This document shows, piece after piece, positions 17,223 through 26,195 of a DNA stretch of 64,000 bases (positions within the stretch are counted from its first letter, which is position 1; every line of letters begins with the position of its first letter). The translations under genes and the position numbers were made by a program. The notes beneath the pieces are model-generated. The model had not been told where the DNA came from. It saw only the letters and a list, made by a program, of their open reading frames with translations, and did not search any database. This stretch comes from CAVVEC01 sp963770485. GTDB taxonomy: Bacteria > Acidobacteriota > Terriglobia > Terriglobales > Acidobacteriaceae. The DNA is taken from contig CAVYPX010000009.1 in NCBI GenBank assembly GCA_963770485.1, positions 248,001 through 312,000 on the forward strand. Reading direction: 5' to 3'.

Positions 17223-19169
17223 CTACAATCCCGAGCTTCGCTCTGCGATCAGTTTCCTGATCTTCTCTACGAACTCCGACGCGGGCATGTCTTCAGTCTT
17301 CTCTTTGCCGCGGATGCGTACGTTCACCCGGTTCGATTCGGCCTCTTTGTCGCCGACCACCAGCAGGAAAGGCACTTTCTGCAGCGCATGCTCGCGGATT
17401 TTGGCATTCATCTTTTCATTGCGGGCATCGACTTCCACCCGAACACCTGCTGCTTTGAGTTGATCGGCAACTTTGTTCGCGTACTCGACGTGCCGCTCGG
17501 CGATGGGAATCATCGCCGCCTGGACGGGCGAGAGCCACACCGGAAATGCGCCTGCATAATGCTCGATGAGGACCCCAAAAAAGCGCTCTATGGATCCATA
17601 CAGCGCGCGATGCACCATGACGGGCTGCTTGCGCGTACCATCTTCTGCGACATATTCCAGACCAAAGCGGGCCGGCAGGTTGAAGTCGAACTGGATCGTT
17701 GAAAGCTGCCACAAACGCCCGATCGCGTCTACCAGCTTGACGTCAATCTTAGGCCCGTAAAACGCCGCCTCGCCCGGTATTACTTTGTACTCAATGTTCC
17801 GCCGCTTGAGCGCATTTTCCAGCGAACGGTTGGCCAGATTCCACTGGTCTTCAGACCCAAGAAAATTCTTGCGATCGTTGGGGTCCCAGGTGGAGAGATC
17901 GGTCTGGAACTTGTCAAAGCCGAAGTCCTTGAGCACCTCCAGCGCGAAATCCATGCAGCTTACGATTTCTTCTTCGATCTGCTCCGGAGTGCAGAAGATG
18001 TGGGCATCGTCCTGGGTGAATCCACGCACGCGCAACAGACCGTGCATCACGCCGGAGCGCTCATAGCGATACACCGTCCCCAACTCGCCCAGGCGCACCG
18101 GCAGATCGCGGTACGACTTCAGCGAATCCTTGTAGATCAGAATGTGGCCGGGGCAGTTCATGGGCTTCAGGCGGTATTCGGCGTCGTCGAGTTCCATGGC
18201 GTCGAACATATTCTGCGCGTAGTAGCCCTCGTGACCCGAGGTTTGCCACAGCTGTCGACGCATTACGTGTGGCGTGTACACGAGCGAATAGCCGCGCTTG
18301 ATGTATTCGTCGCGCATCCAGTCTTCCATCTGTTTGCGAATGATTCCGCCCTTGGGGTGCCAAAAGATCAGCCCCGGCCCAGCGAGGTCCTGAATGGAAA
18401 ACAGATCGAGCTGCTGGCCCAGCACGCGATGATCGCGCTTCTTCGCCTCTTCAACTTTGTTGAGGTGGTCTTCAAGATCTTTTTTCGAGAAGAACGACGT
18501 TCCGTAGATGCGCTGCAGCTGCGGGTTCTTCTCGTCCCCGAGCCAGTACGCGCCCGCGATATTCAGCAGCTTGAATGCCTTGATCTTCCCGGTCGAGGGG
18601 ATGTGCGGGCCGCGGCAGAAGTCGGTGAACTTGCCGGTACGGTAGATGGAAATCTTTTCATCGGGCTTGGTGAACTGCTCGATGAAATGGCACTTCATGA
18701 AATCGCCCTCTTTCTTGAATTCCTCCAGACCCTGATCGCGGGGCAGAAACTCGCGCGCGTAGGGAATGTTTTGCTGCACCAGTTCCTGCATTTTCTTTTC
18801 GATCTTTTCCAGATCCTGCGGGGTAAATGGAGTCGGGCGATAAAAATCATAGAAGAATCCGCTCTCGGTGGCGGGCCCGTGGCCGAGCTTGGTCTCGGGA
18901 AATAGCTCCAAAACCGCCGCCGCCAGAAGATGCGCGGAGGAATGCCGGTAAACCTCCAGCGCCTCGGGATCGCGGTCGGTCAGAATGCGAAGGTCGGCAT
19001 CTTTCTCGAGCGGCCGGGCCAGGTCGATGAGATCGCCGTTGGTCTTCGCCGCGATCGCCGCATCGGCCAGCCGCGGGCTGATGGACTTGGCGATATCGAG
19101 CGCGGTCGTGCCCTTGGGAACTTCTTTGGCGCTGCCGTCGGGAAGCTTGAGATGAATAATGTCTGCCAT
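17223..19169 (-). CDS. thrS: threonine--tRNA ligase
   Basis: This 648-residue class II synthetase has the standard order: TGS domain (residues 1-65, LPDGSAKEVPKGTTALDIAKSI), the editing/SAD domain with HSSAHLLAAAVLELFP and the zinc-type C-FTDFCRGPH block, and the catalytic core with GPGLIFWHPKG, TPHVMRRQLWQTSGH, MNCPGH and YRYERSGVMHGLLRVRGFTQDDAHIF. The anticodon domain ends with VPFLLVVGDKE and NVRIRG. Length is normal. It charges tRNA-Thr in the cytoplasm. A repeat element sits about 40 bp upstream of the start; I see no T-box leader. Confidence 0.98.
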   Translation of the reverse strand: MADIIHLKLPDGSAKEVPKGTTALDIAKSISPRLADAAIAAKTNGDLIDLARPLEKDADLRILTDRDPEALEVYRHSSAHLLAAAVLELFPETKLGHGPATESGFFYDFYRPTPFTPQDLEKIEKKMQELVQQNIPYAREFLPRDQGLEEFKKEGDFMKCHFIEQFTKPDEKISIYRTGKFTDFCRGPHIPSTGKIKAFKLLNIAGAYWLGDEKNPQLQRIYGTSFFSKKDLEDHLNKVEEAKKRDHRVLGQQLDLFSIQDLAGPGLIFWHPKGGIIRKQMEDWMRDEYIKRGYSLVYTPHVMRRQLWQTSGHEGYYAQNMFDAMELDDAEYRLKPMNCPGHILIYKDSLKSYRDLPVRLGELGTVYRYERSGVMHGLLRVRGFTQDDAHIFCTPEQIEEEIVSCMDFALEVLKDFGFDKFQTDLSTWDPNDRKNFLGSEDQWNLANRSLENALKRRNIEYKVIPGEAAFYGPKIDVKLVDAIGRLWQLSTIQFDFNLPARFGLEYVAEDGTRKQPVMVHRALYGSIERFFGVLIEHYAGAFPVWLSPVQAAMIPIAERHVEYANKVADQLKAAGVRVEVDARNEKMNAKIREHALQKVPFLLVVGDKEAESNRVNVRIRGKEKTEDMPASEFVEKIRKLIAERSSGL

Positions 19170-19208
19170 GGGACTCTTCAGTATAAAACACGCGGCGGGA
19201 CATTTTGG

Positions 19209-19344
19209 AACACGTAGGGGCGGACGCCCTCGTCCGCCCAGCGGAGCAACGCTCGGCAGTTTGCGATCAGCCGCGCGAAAAAGGCGAGCTTCGCCCGCCC
19301 GGGTCCTGAGCGAAGTCGAAGGAGAGCGTCCGGGGCTACGTGTT
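19209..19344. repeat. intergenic element with AACACGTAG inverted ends
   Basis: A 136-bp element between the M2 peptidase gene and thrS is bounded by AACACGTAG and its exact inverse CTACGTGTT. The similarity continues inward (GGGGCGGACGCCCTC against GAGAGCGTCCGGGG). Its left end is shared, base for base over 24 bp, with the insert in tgt at 14290-14440, and a shorter relative lies at 31807-31852. No reading frame of interest. Confidence 0.75.
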
Positions 19345-19367
19345 TCTTGCCCGCGCGTCCACTCTGC

Positions 19368-21161
19368 TCACCAGCCCTCCTTCATCCCCTTGTTCTGCTC
19401 ATCCAGCCACGTTTTCAGCGGGGCGAAGTAATCCAGAATTGCGCTGGCATCCATCTGACGTTGGCCGGTCAAGACCTCCAGTTCATCCGGCCACGGTTTG
19501 CTCTGGCCCATTTCCAGCATCCGGTTGAATTTCGCGCCCGCTTCTTTCGATCCATAGAATGTGCAGCGATTCAGCGGGCCGGTGTAACCCGCCTCCTTGC
19601 ACAATGCACGGTAGAACTGAAATTCCAGAATGTGAGCAAGAAAATACCGCATGTACGGCGTATTGCTGGCCACGTGGTACTTGGCGCCCGGATCGAAGTC
19701 CGCCTCACTGCGCTCCGCCGGCGGCGACACGCCTTGATACTTCAACCGCAGGTCCCACCAGGCCTTGTTGTAATCAGCAGGCTTGACTTCTCCGGAAAAA
19801 ACCTTCCATCGCCACTCATCGATGAGCAAACCGAAGGGAAGAAACGCCACACGGTCGAGCGCTTGCTTGAGCAGAAGCGGAATGTCGGACTCGGCTGACG
19901 GCACCTTATCCAGCAATCCAATTTTTTTCAGATACTCGGGCGTGACGGCCAACGCGATCGTGTCGCCAATAGCCTCGTGAAAACCGTCATTGGCGCCACC
20001 TTCAAACATAAAGGGCTGGTCTTTGTAGGCGCGCTGGTACATGTTGTGACCGAGTTCGTGGTGAATGGTGACAAAGTCAACGTCGCGAATCTGAATGCAC
20101 ATCTTGACCCTTAGATCGTCGCGGAAATCGATGTCCCACGCGCTGGCGTGGCAGACCACATCGCGATCGCGAGGCTTGGAAAACAGCGAACGCTCCCAGA
20201 ACGTTGGCGGCAACGGAGCAAAGCCCAGCGACTTGTAGAATGCTTCGCCGTACCGCACCATGCCCTTGGGATCGAGGTTCTTGGCCTTGAGCAGTTCGGT
20301 CAGGTCGTAGCCACGGCTATTCTCCGGGAGTCCCAGCAAAGGGAAAATGTTGCCCCACTCCTGCGCCCAGGGATTGCCCAGCAGATCGGCGGGAATGGGT
20401 CCATCCAGCGGCACCAGCTTTGCCCCGTAGTGTTGCGACAACCGGGCACGCACGAAGGTGTGCAGGGAAAGGTAGAGCGGCCGCACTTGCTGCCATAGCC
20501 TCTCCAGTTCGGCGTTGAATTCGTCAGGGGTCATGTCGTAACCGGCGCGCCAGAGTTCACTCGTGTCTTTGAAGCCCATCTCGCGAGCACCCTGATTCGA
20601 GAGTTCGACAAAACGCGCATAGCGCGGGCGCATGGGAGCACCCACCTTATGCCATCCCGCCCAAACCTCTTTCAGTTCGTTGGGGTCGCGGCTTTCTCCC
20701 ATGATTTTTTCGATGGCGGTGATGTCGAGACAATCGTCCGGCTTGCGGCAGTACTTGCCTTTGCCGTAATCGCCATCGAGAGAGGTCGCTATCTGGGTCA
20801 ATTCCTTGCGCAGCGCCGGATCTTTCGGCGCCGGCGCAACCAGAGACAACTTCAGCAACAGGAACTTCCGGGCCAGATCAGGTGGCATCGGCAGCCCTTC
20901 AAAGCGCTTGCCCTGTTCGACAAGTTCTTCTGTGACCGCTGTGATTTCATCCTGGGCATCGGCGGCCAGAGCCTGGGTGTCGTCGGTGATGAAGTTCTCC
21001 TCCACCCAACCGGCCTGATTGACTTTGACGCTGAGTTCGCGGAGGCGAGTCTCGGCCTGTTTCATGAACTGTTCGGCGTCGGCGACGGTGGGTTTCGAGG
21101 CAGTCTGAGCCGGCGCGAATAACGAAGCGAGCAAAAGAAAAACAAGAAGGCGGGTCTTCAT
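19368..21161 (-). CDS. exported M2-family (ACE-like) dipeptidyl carboxypeptidase
   Basis: This 597-residue protein has a signal peptide (residues 1-18, cleavage near APAQ) and the single domain of peptidase family M2, the family of angiotensin-converting enzyme. The zinc site is HELGH at residues 368-372 with the third ligand Glu396 in HEAIGDTIAL. Flanking family blocks are VVCHASAWDI and GANDGFHEA. It should remove dipeptides from peptide C-termini in the periplasm for nutrition or turnover. It has a strong promoter 20 bp upstream and follows an acyltransferase gene on the same strand. Confidence 0.93.
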   Translation of the reverse strand: MKTRLLVFLLLASLFAPAQTASKPTVADAEQFMKQAETRLRELSVKVNQAGWVEENFITDDTQALAADAQDEITAVTEELVEQGKRFEGLPMPPDLARKFLLLKLSLVAPAPKDPALRKELTQIATSLDGDYGKGKYCRKPDDCLDITAIEKIMGESRDPNELKEVWAGWHKVGAPMRPRYARFVELSNQGAREMGFKDTSELWRAGYDMTPDEFNAELERLWQQVRPLYLSLHTFVRARLSQHYGAKLVPLDGPIPADLLGNPWAQEWGNIFPLLGLPENSRGYDLTELLKAKNLDPKGMVRYGEAFYKSLGFAPLPPTFWERSLFSKPRDRDVVCHASAWDIDFRDDLRVKMCIQIRDVDFVTIHHELGHNMYQRAYKDQPFMFEGGANDGFHEAIGDTIALAVTPEYLKKIGLLDKVPSAESDIPLLLKQALDRVAFLPFGLLIDEWRWKVFSGEVKPADYNKAWWDLRLKYQGVSPPAERSEADFDPGAKYHVASNTPYMRYFLAHILEFQFYRALCKEAGYTGPLNRCTFYGSKEAGAKFNRMLEMGQSKPWPDELEVLTGQRQMDASAILDYFAPLKTWLDEQNKGMKEGW

Positions 21162-21180
21162 AGAATTTCTCCCGCCGTAG

Positions 21181-21208
21181 ATTATAACGAGAGAACAGAA
21201 AATGTCAG
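21181..21208 (-). promoter_or_regulatory. strong sigma70-type promoter for the M2 peptidase gene
   Basis: On the minus strand CTGACA and a perfect TATAAT are 16 bases apart. The -10 box ends 19 bp before the ATG at 21161, which predicts a very short 5' leader containing GGCGGGAG as ribosome binding site. The match is 11 of 12 to the consensus, so this gene is probably transcribed independently of the acyltransferase gene upstream. Confidence 0.6.
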
Positions 21209-21239
21209 TGTTGCGATGCTGGCGGAGGGGCGGACGGGC

Positions 21240-22103
21240 CTACGTGGACCGTGGCGTTGCTGGCGAGTAATACAGCTCTTCCATTGCGGTTTTCACTTTC
21301 GCCGACAGCGTTTCCATGTCGCGTAATCCGTAGCCCGCGGTCGAAATGGGCTCGCCCACCCGCATCTCCAGCGGGCGGGACTTGATGTGATAGGTATTCA
21401 TCGGAAGCAGTTCGAAGGTCCCCACCAGCGCCACCGGTACGATGTCCGCCTGCGCCTTGATGGCCAGATAAAATGCACCCTGCATGAACGGCTTGATTTC
21501 GCCATCGGGTGTGCGGCCACCCTCAGGAAAGATCACCAGCGGCAGCCCGCCTTGGAGGCTCTTCACCGCCGACCGGATGTGGGCGATCGATCGTGAGGGT
21601 TTCTGCTGATCAATACAAACCTGTCCTGACCGTTTCAAGTGCCATCCGATGATGGGGTAGGAGAGCAGTTCCTTCTTGAAGAGAATCCGGAACTGGAAGG
21701 GCAAATTCACGTAGAGCACCGGAATGTCGAGCGCGGAAGCATGACTCACGGCATAAACATGCGGCTTCGACGTGTCAATCTTTTCCAGACCGATTACGTT
21801 GACCGGGGAAGAAATGGTCTTCATGATCAGCCGCGACCAGAGCCGCGCAAAGCCATGCAAGATGCGGCCTTTGTCGCCGAAGAGAGAAACAGGAATCGAC
21901 ACAATCCCGAGGACCACGGTGTACAACCAGATCAGCGGATCGAAGATCAGGTAGGAGCGTAGACGGCTGAGCCAGCCATACTTCTTCGCAACGGTTTCGC
22001 CGGTGGAGCGAGCGTCCGGCCAATCGCGATTCGTTTCCACGGAAGTCTGCGCCCGCGTCGTGTTCGGCCTTTCGTCGCGAATTGATGTGTCGAGTTCGTG
22101 CAT
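21240..22103 (-). CDS. 1-acyl-sn-glycerol-3-phosphate acyltransferase family protein (PlsC-like)
   Basis: This protein of about 287 residues belongs to the PlsC acyltransferase superfamily of phospholipid synthesis. Motif I is SHASALD (the H-x4-D catalytic pair), motif II is FKKELLSYPIIGWHLKRSGQVCIDQ, motif III is FPEGGRTPDG, and motif IV is IVPVALVGTFELLP. A membrane helix at about residues 45-65 anchors it to the inner membrane. The start is uncertain: ATG at 22103, or GTG at 22115, neither with a clear ribosome binding site. It is likely to make phosphatidic acid, though other acyl acceptors are possible. Confidence 0.9.
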   Translation of the reverse strand: MHELDTSIRDERPNTTRAQTSVETNRDWPDARSTGETVAKKYGWLSRLRSYLIFDPLIWLYTVVLGIVSIPVSLFGDKGRILHGFARLWSRLIMKTISSPVNVIGLEKIDTSKPHVYAVSHASALDIPVLYVNLPFQFRILFKKELLSYPIIGWHLKRSGQVCIDQQKPSRSIAHIRSAVKSLQGGLPLVIFPEGGRTPDGEIKPFMQGAFYLAIKAQADIVPVALVGTFELLPMNTYHIKSRPLEMRVGEPISTAGYGLRDMETLSAKVKTAMEELYYSPATPRST

Positions 22104-22131
22104 GGGAACTAACACTGCTCTTTACTTAAAT

Positions 22132-22226
22132 TGTCATTTCGAGGGGATTCATCCCCGAGAAATCTGCTTCCCTTTTTCTACACGACACAGCAGATTCCTC
22201 ACGGCTGAAAGCCGTTCGGAATGACA
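22132..22226. repeat. palindromic intergenic repeat, TGTCATTTCG...CGGAATGACA
   Basis: A 95-bp member of the same family as 1730-1820. The ends are inverted (one mismatch), with nested hairpins GGGGATTCATCCCC and CGGCTGAAAGCCG plus arms around AAATCTGC and GCAGATT. It separates folC from the acyltransferase gene on the minus strand. No gene here. Confidence 0.7.
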
Positions 22227-22267
22227 AAGTCTGAAGTACAAAGTGTTTGACACAGCCAGTTCAGTTC

Positions 22268-23674
22268 TCAGATCCTCATCCCCTGGATCCGCATGGCCTC
22301 TCCCACAATGTAGATGGAACCCGTTATGACTACAACACCCTGGGGACCGGCGAACGAACTGGCTCGCTCCACCGCAGAAGCCACGTCTGACACTTCTTCG
22401 ATGGCGGTAGAAGTACGTGCTGCTGCCTCGCGAATCTCGTTCGCGGTCGCTGAGCGCGGATTATCGGCGCGAGTGGCAATGACCCGCTCGGCCAGCGGGA
22501 ACAGGATTTCGGCAATCTCCCCAATCGCCTTGTCTCGCATCGCGCCAAAGACGAGGGTCAGCGGCCGGTCCCCATAAACGGCAGACAACGTGGATCGCAA
22601 TGCCCACGCTCCTGCCGGATTGTGTGCCACGTCGAACACATACTCCGGCGTCCTACCCTTGGCGGGAATTACCTGGAAACGTCCGGGCCACCGTGTTTCG
22701 CGGATACCGCGTTCGATGGCGTCCGCGGTGACCGGGAATCCCTGTTTGCTCAGTTCCTCCGCCGCCGCAATCGCCAGCGCCACATTCCTCAATTGATGCC
22801 GGCCGACCAGCGGCGTTTCCACCAGAATCTGCTGGCCCATGAACTGCAGCGGATAGCGGGAAATCGGCCCCCCTAGTCGGACATTGCTTTTCTCCGCGCC
22901 CTCCGTGTCCTCGGTGGTTGAAAGTTCTTGCTCGGTCCTGGGTAGAAGGTACTCGGTACTGCCAGGCGAAACCGGCGGAACGTACGGCACCGCGCTCACT
23001 GCCTGCGCTCCCAGCTTCAGAATCGCGTTCCCGATCACTTCGTTGGCCTGGGGCTGCTGTGGCAGCGTCACCACGATCCCGCCGGTCCGGATAATTCCCG
23101 CTTTTTCGCGCGCGATTTCCGCCACTGTGTTGCCCAGAAATTTCTGGTGGTCGAGCGCGATGTCGGTAATCACGCTCACCCGCGGTTCAATCACGTTGGT
23201 AGCGTCCAACCGCCCACCCATGCCGACTTCGAGGACGGCGATCTCCACTTTGTTTTGCGCAAAGTATTCGAAGGCAATCGCAGTCAGCATCTCGAAAAAG
23301 CTGGGATGCCAGGGCAATTCGCCTTCCTCGACCAGCCGCTCGGCCGTGCGATCCACCAGATCGTGCAGCAAGGCGAAATGGTCGTCGCCGATCCCGATGC
23401 CATCGATGCGAATGCGCTCATTGATCCGCACCAGGTGGGGCGACGTGTACAGCCCAGTGCGCAAACCGGAAGCCCGCAGGATTGACGCCAGCGTGGCTGC
23501 CGTCGAACCTTTGCCATTAGTTCCGGCGATAAGGACGCCGGGAAACCGCCGTTCTGGATGATTCAAAGCTCCCAGCAACACCCGCATGTGCGCCAAGTCG
23601 AACTTCTGCGGTGGCGTCTGCGCCAATTCATGGCCCAGCGCGTACATGCGGGCAAGGGCTGTTTCGTAGGACAT
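22268..23674 (-). CDS. folC: bifunctional folylpolyglutamate synthase/dihydrofolate synthase
   Basis: This 468-residue cytoplasmic Mur-ligase-like enzyme adds glutamate to dihydropteroate and to folates. The ATP loop is VLIAGTNGKGSTAATLASIL (near residue 47). Further signatures are TGLYTSPHLVRINERIRIDG, LEVGMGGRLDATN, and DIALDHQKFLGNTVAEIAREKAGI in the N-domain, then FDVAHNPAGAWAL in the C-domain. A Glu/Thr-rich stretch around residue 255 looks like a small insert relative to other FolC proteins. It follows accD on the minus strand, a common pairing. folK is also in the window, at 52.9 kb. Confidence 0.96.
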   Translation of the reverse strand: MSYETALARMYALGHELAQTPPQKFDLAHMRVLLGALNHPERRFPGVLIAGTNGKGSTAATLASILRASGLRTGLYTSPHLVRINERIRIDGIGIGDDHFALLHDLVDRTAERLVEEGELPWHPSFFEMLTAIAFEYFAQNKVEIAVLEVGMGGRLDATNVIEPRVSVITDIALDHQKFLGNTVAEIAREKAGIIRTGGIVVTLPQQPQANEVIGNAILKLGAQAVSAVPYVPPVSPGSTEYLLPRTEQELSTTEDTEGAEKSNVRLGGPISRYPLQFMGQQILVETPLVGRHQLRNVALAIAAAEELSKQGFPVTADAIERGIRETRWPGRFQVIPAKGRTPEYVFDVAHNPAGAWALRSTLSAVYGDRPLTLVFGAMRDKAIGEIAEILFPLAERVIATRADNPRSATANEIREAAARTSTAIEEVSDVASAVERASSFAGPQGVVVITGSIYIVGEAMRIQGMRI

Positions 23675-23683
23675 GGATTAGGT

Positions 23684-23869
23684 CAGCCCTTGGCCGTCAG
23701 TCGTTGGCCGTTGGCCTAAGCTTTCCCCCATCAGCTTTCAGCTTATCAGTTTAGGGTGTTTCCGCCTCGATTCTCTAGAAGGCAGCGGTTGGCGGTCGAA
23801 GGTGAGCATTGAACCGAGCAAGAAGAGCGTTTAGCTGAGAGCTGACGGCTGAGAGCCGAGAGCCGAGAG
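23684..23869. repeat. low-complexity spacer between accD and folC
   Basis: The 195-bp gap has no gene. It contains short tandem-like runs, GTCGTTGGCCGTTGGCC near 23700 and GAGAGCCGAGAGCCGAGAGC near 23850, which resemble imperfect simple repeats seen again at 28361-28562 and 33411-33440. The middle is featureless. Confidence 0.55.
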
Positions 23870-24715
<846 letters not shown>

Positions 24716-24728
24716 AAAAGCAGTAGCT

Positions 24729-24790
24729 AGTAGTCAGGAGTCAGTAGTCAGTGACACCGACTGACTCCTGGCTACTGACTCCTGACTACT
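24729..24790. repeat. long near-perfect hairpin between cobO and accD
   Basis: Two 23-base arms (AGTAGTCAGGAGTCAGTAG plus four more bases, and its inverse) differ at one position and flank a 16-base loop. It fills the space from just before accD to the first base of the cobO stop codon. Each arm is itself made of short direct repeats of AGTCAG and TAGTC. It has no T-tract on the minus strand. Confidence 0.75.
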
Positions 24791-25326
24791 CAATACTCGA
24801 TTCCTCTCTGCGCCATCACGCCGTTCTCATAGGCGTGCTTTACCTGGCGCATCTCGGTGACCGTGTCGGCTAGCTCGACAATTGTCGGATGTGCATTCCT
24901 GCCCGTCAAGATCACATGAACCATTTCCGGCTTCTTCTTCAGGCTCTCCACCACCCTGGCGGGATCGAGCATGCCGTAGCTGATGGCGTAATTGATCTCG
25001 TCCAGGATGACCAAATCCCACGCGCCGGACTGAATCGCCTTTTCGGCTTCTACCCACGCTTCATCGACCATCCGCACATCTTCGGGATCGGGCTTCCCAG
25101 TTCCCACTTTCACGAAGCCGCGGCCCATCTGCTTCATGACAAACTTGTCTCCGAAGGCCTGTACCGCGTCCAGTTCGCCGTAGTGCCACGAGCCTTTTAG
25201 AAATTGCAGCATCAGCACGCGCATGCCTTGACCCACCGCTCGCAACGCCGTTCCCATGGCAGCGGTGGTTTTGCCCTTGCCCGGGCCGGTATTCACGATG
25301 ATCAGACCACGGCGTACGTCCTGCAT
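24790..25326 (-). CDS. cobO: cob(I)yrinic acid a,c-diamide adenosyltransferase
   Basis: This 178-residue protein of the CobA/CobO/BtuR family transfers adenosyl from ATP to cobalt in corrinoids. The P-loop is NTGPGKGKTTAAMGTALRAVGQG at residues 12-35. Other family signatures are VLMLQFLKGSWHYGE, VILDEINYAISYGML, and VILTGRNAHPTIVELADTVTEMRQVKHAYENGV near the C-terminus. No other cobalamin genes are nearby, so it may act in salvage of imported corrinoids, which would fit the TonB system further along, but that is inference. Confidence 0.96.
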   Translation of the reverse strand: MQDVRRGLIIVNTGPGKGKTTAAMGTALRAVGQGMRVLMLQFLKGSWHYGELDAVQAFGDKFVMKQMGRGFVKVGTGKPDPEDVRMVDEAWVEAEKAIQSGAWDLVILDEINYAISYGMLDPARVVESLKKKPEMVHVILTGRNAHPTIVELADTVTEMRQVKHAYENGVMAQRGIEY

Positions 25327-25409
25327 ACTGGATAGTTCTTGATTGTACCTGCTCGGAGGGTGCGGCGGTGGTCGAGCAGGGTAGTGGCGGGTTATGCCGC
25401 GGCAAGCAG

Positions 25410-25568
25410 CTACGGCATCTCGATCACTTGCCGCAGGTCAACTTTCTCGTGCGTGGTGGGAGTCTGATCCGAAAGCAACTCTGCTGTAATCCGCAAAGCC
25501 TCGATCTGTTTCTTGACCTTCAATATTTCCTGCTCTTTTGCCCGCAACACTTCTTTGGGATCTTTCAT
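25410..25568 (-). CDS. 52-residue helical protein
   Basis: A short gene with a clear GAGGAG ribosome binding site seven bases before its ATG. It encodes 52 residues: MKDPKEVLRAKEQEILKVKK, then a helix continuing QIEALRITAELLSD, then a polar tail ending VDLRQVIEMP. Charged and hydrophobic residues alternate with coiled-coil spacing over about residues 4-34. Small proteins of this style (DPxEVLRxKE...VRxEIEALR) are, from memory, common in Acidobacteriota, with no known function. It sits between rlmH and cobO on the same strand. Likely cytoplasmic and oligomeric. Confidence 0.72.
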   Translation of the reverse strand: MKDPKEVLRAKEQEILKVKKQIEALRITAELLSDQTPTTHEKVDLRQVIEMP

Positions 25569-25674
25569 AGAGGGCTCCTCGTAACCAGTAATGCTAAAAC
25601 CGTTCCACGACTCTAATCCTCTCCGCGTCGGTCCGAAATATCACGAAGGTACACGGCTGATCTCACGAATAAAG

Positions 25675-26118
25675 TTAGTGACCAAGATGATAAGGATGTC
25701 CCTTCAAGATGGTGAATGCCCGATAAAGCTGTTCGAGCAGGACCACGCGCGCCAACTCATGCGCAAACGTCATCTTACCAAGGGAAAGCGTCAGAGTGGC
25801 AGCCCGCCGGGCCGGGTCAGCGAACCCACTGGCCGGCCCCACGGCGAACAGCAGCGGTAACGGATTCCGATTCTGATACTCTTCCAAGAACTTTGCCAAT
25901 TCTTCGGAGGAAAGCTGCTTTCCGCGGCTCTCCAGCAAGATCAACGTGTGCCGTGTGGCGCGCGCCGCCGGCTCGCACAACCTCAGCAAGGCAGATTCAT
26001 CTTTCAGCGCGATCCCTTCAACCTCGGCGTAGCGGGCCAGCCGCTTCATGTACTCGTCGGTTAACGCCTGGATCGCGGGCTCTTTCGTTTTGCCAATCCA
26101 GGCAATTTTGAGTTTCAC
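25675..26118 (-). CDS. rlmH: 23S rRNA (pseudouridine(1915)-N3)-methyltransferase RlmH
   Basis: This 147-residue SPOUT-class enzyme methylates pseudouridine 1915 in helix 69 of 23S rRNA. The N-terminus is KLKIAWIGKTKEPAIQALTDEYMKRLARY. The knotted SAM site is LLFAVGPASGFADPARRAA with LSLGKMTFAHELARVVLLEQLYRAFTILKGHPYH at the C-terminus, the last a family hallmark. The start is GTG at 26118. It belongs to the widespread nadD-rsfS-rlmH neighbourhood, here separated by a methyltransferase and an exported protein. Confidence 0.96.
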   Translation of the reverse strand: MKLKIAWIGKTKEPAIQALTDEYMKRLARYAEVEGIALKDESALLRLCEPAARATRHTLILLESRGKQLSSEELAKFLEEYQNRNPLPLLFAVGPASGFADPARRAATLTLSLGKMTFAHELARVVLLEQLYRAFTILKGHPYHLGH

Positions 26119-26195
26119 AAAGAGATTTAACCACAGAGGGTCCGGCTGATGCGGGAAACCACCTCACGCTCTTTGCGAATCTCGATTCTGATCTG

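Noticed and set aside
18000..18905. 301-codon open frame opposite thrS
   Set aside because: Shadow of ThrRS; no domain, no ribosome binding site.
17170..19208. T-box or other leader regulating thrS
   Set aside because: Only about 40 bp separate the start from a repeat element, and no conserved T-box sequence or antiterminator could be found.
24790..25326. Cobalamin riboswitch near cobO
   Set aside because: No B12-box-like sequence is visible upstream of cobO; the gap holds the small protein gene instead.
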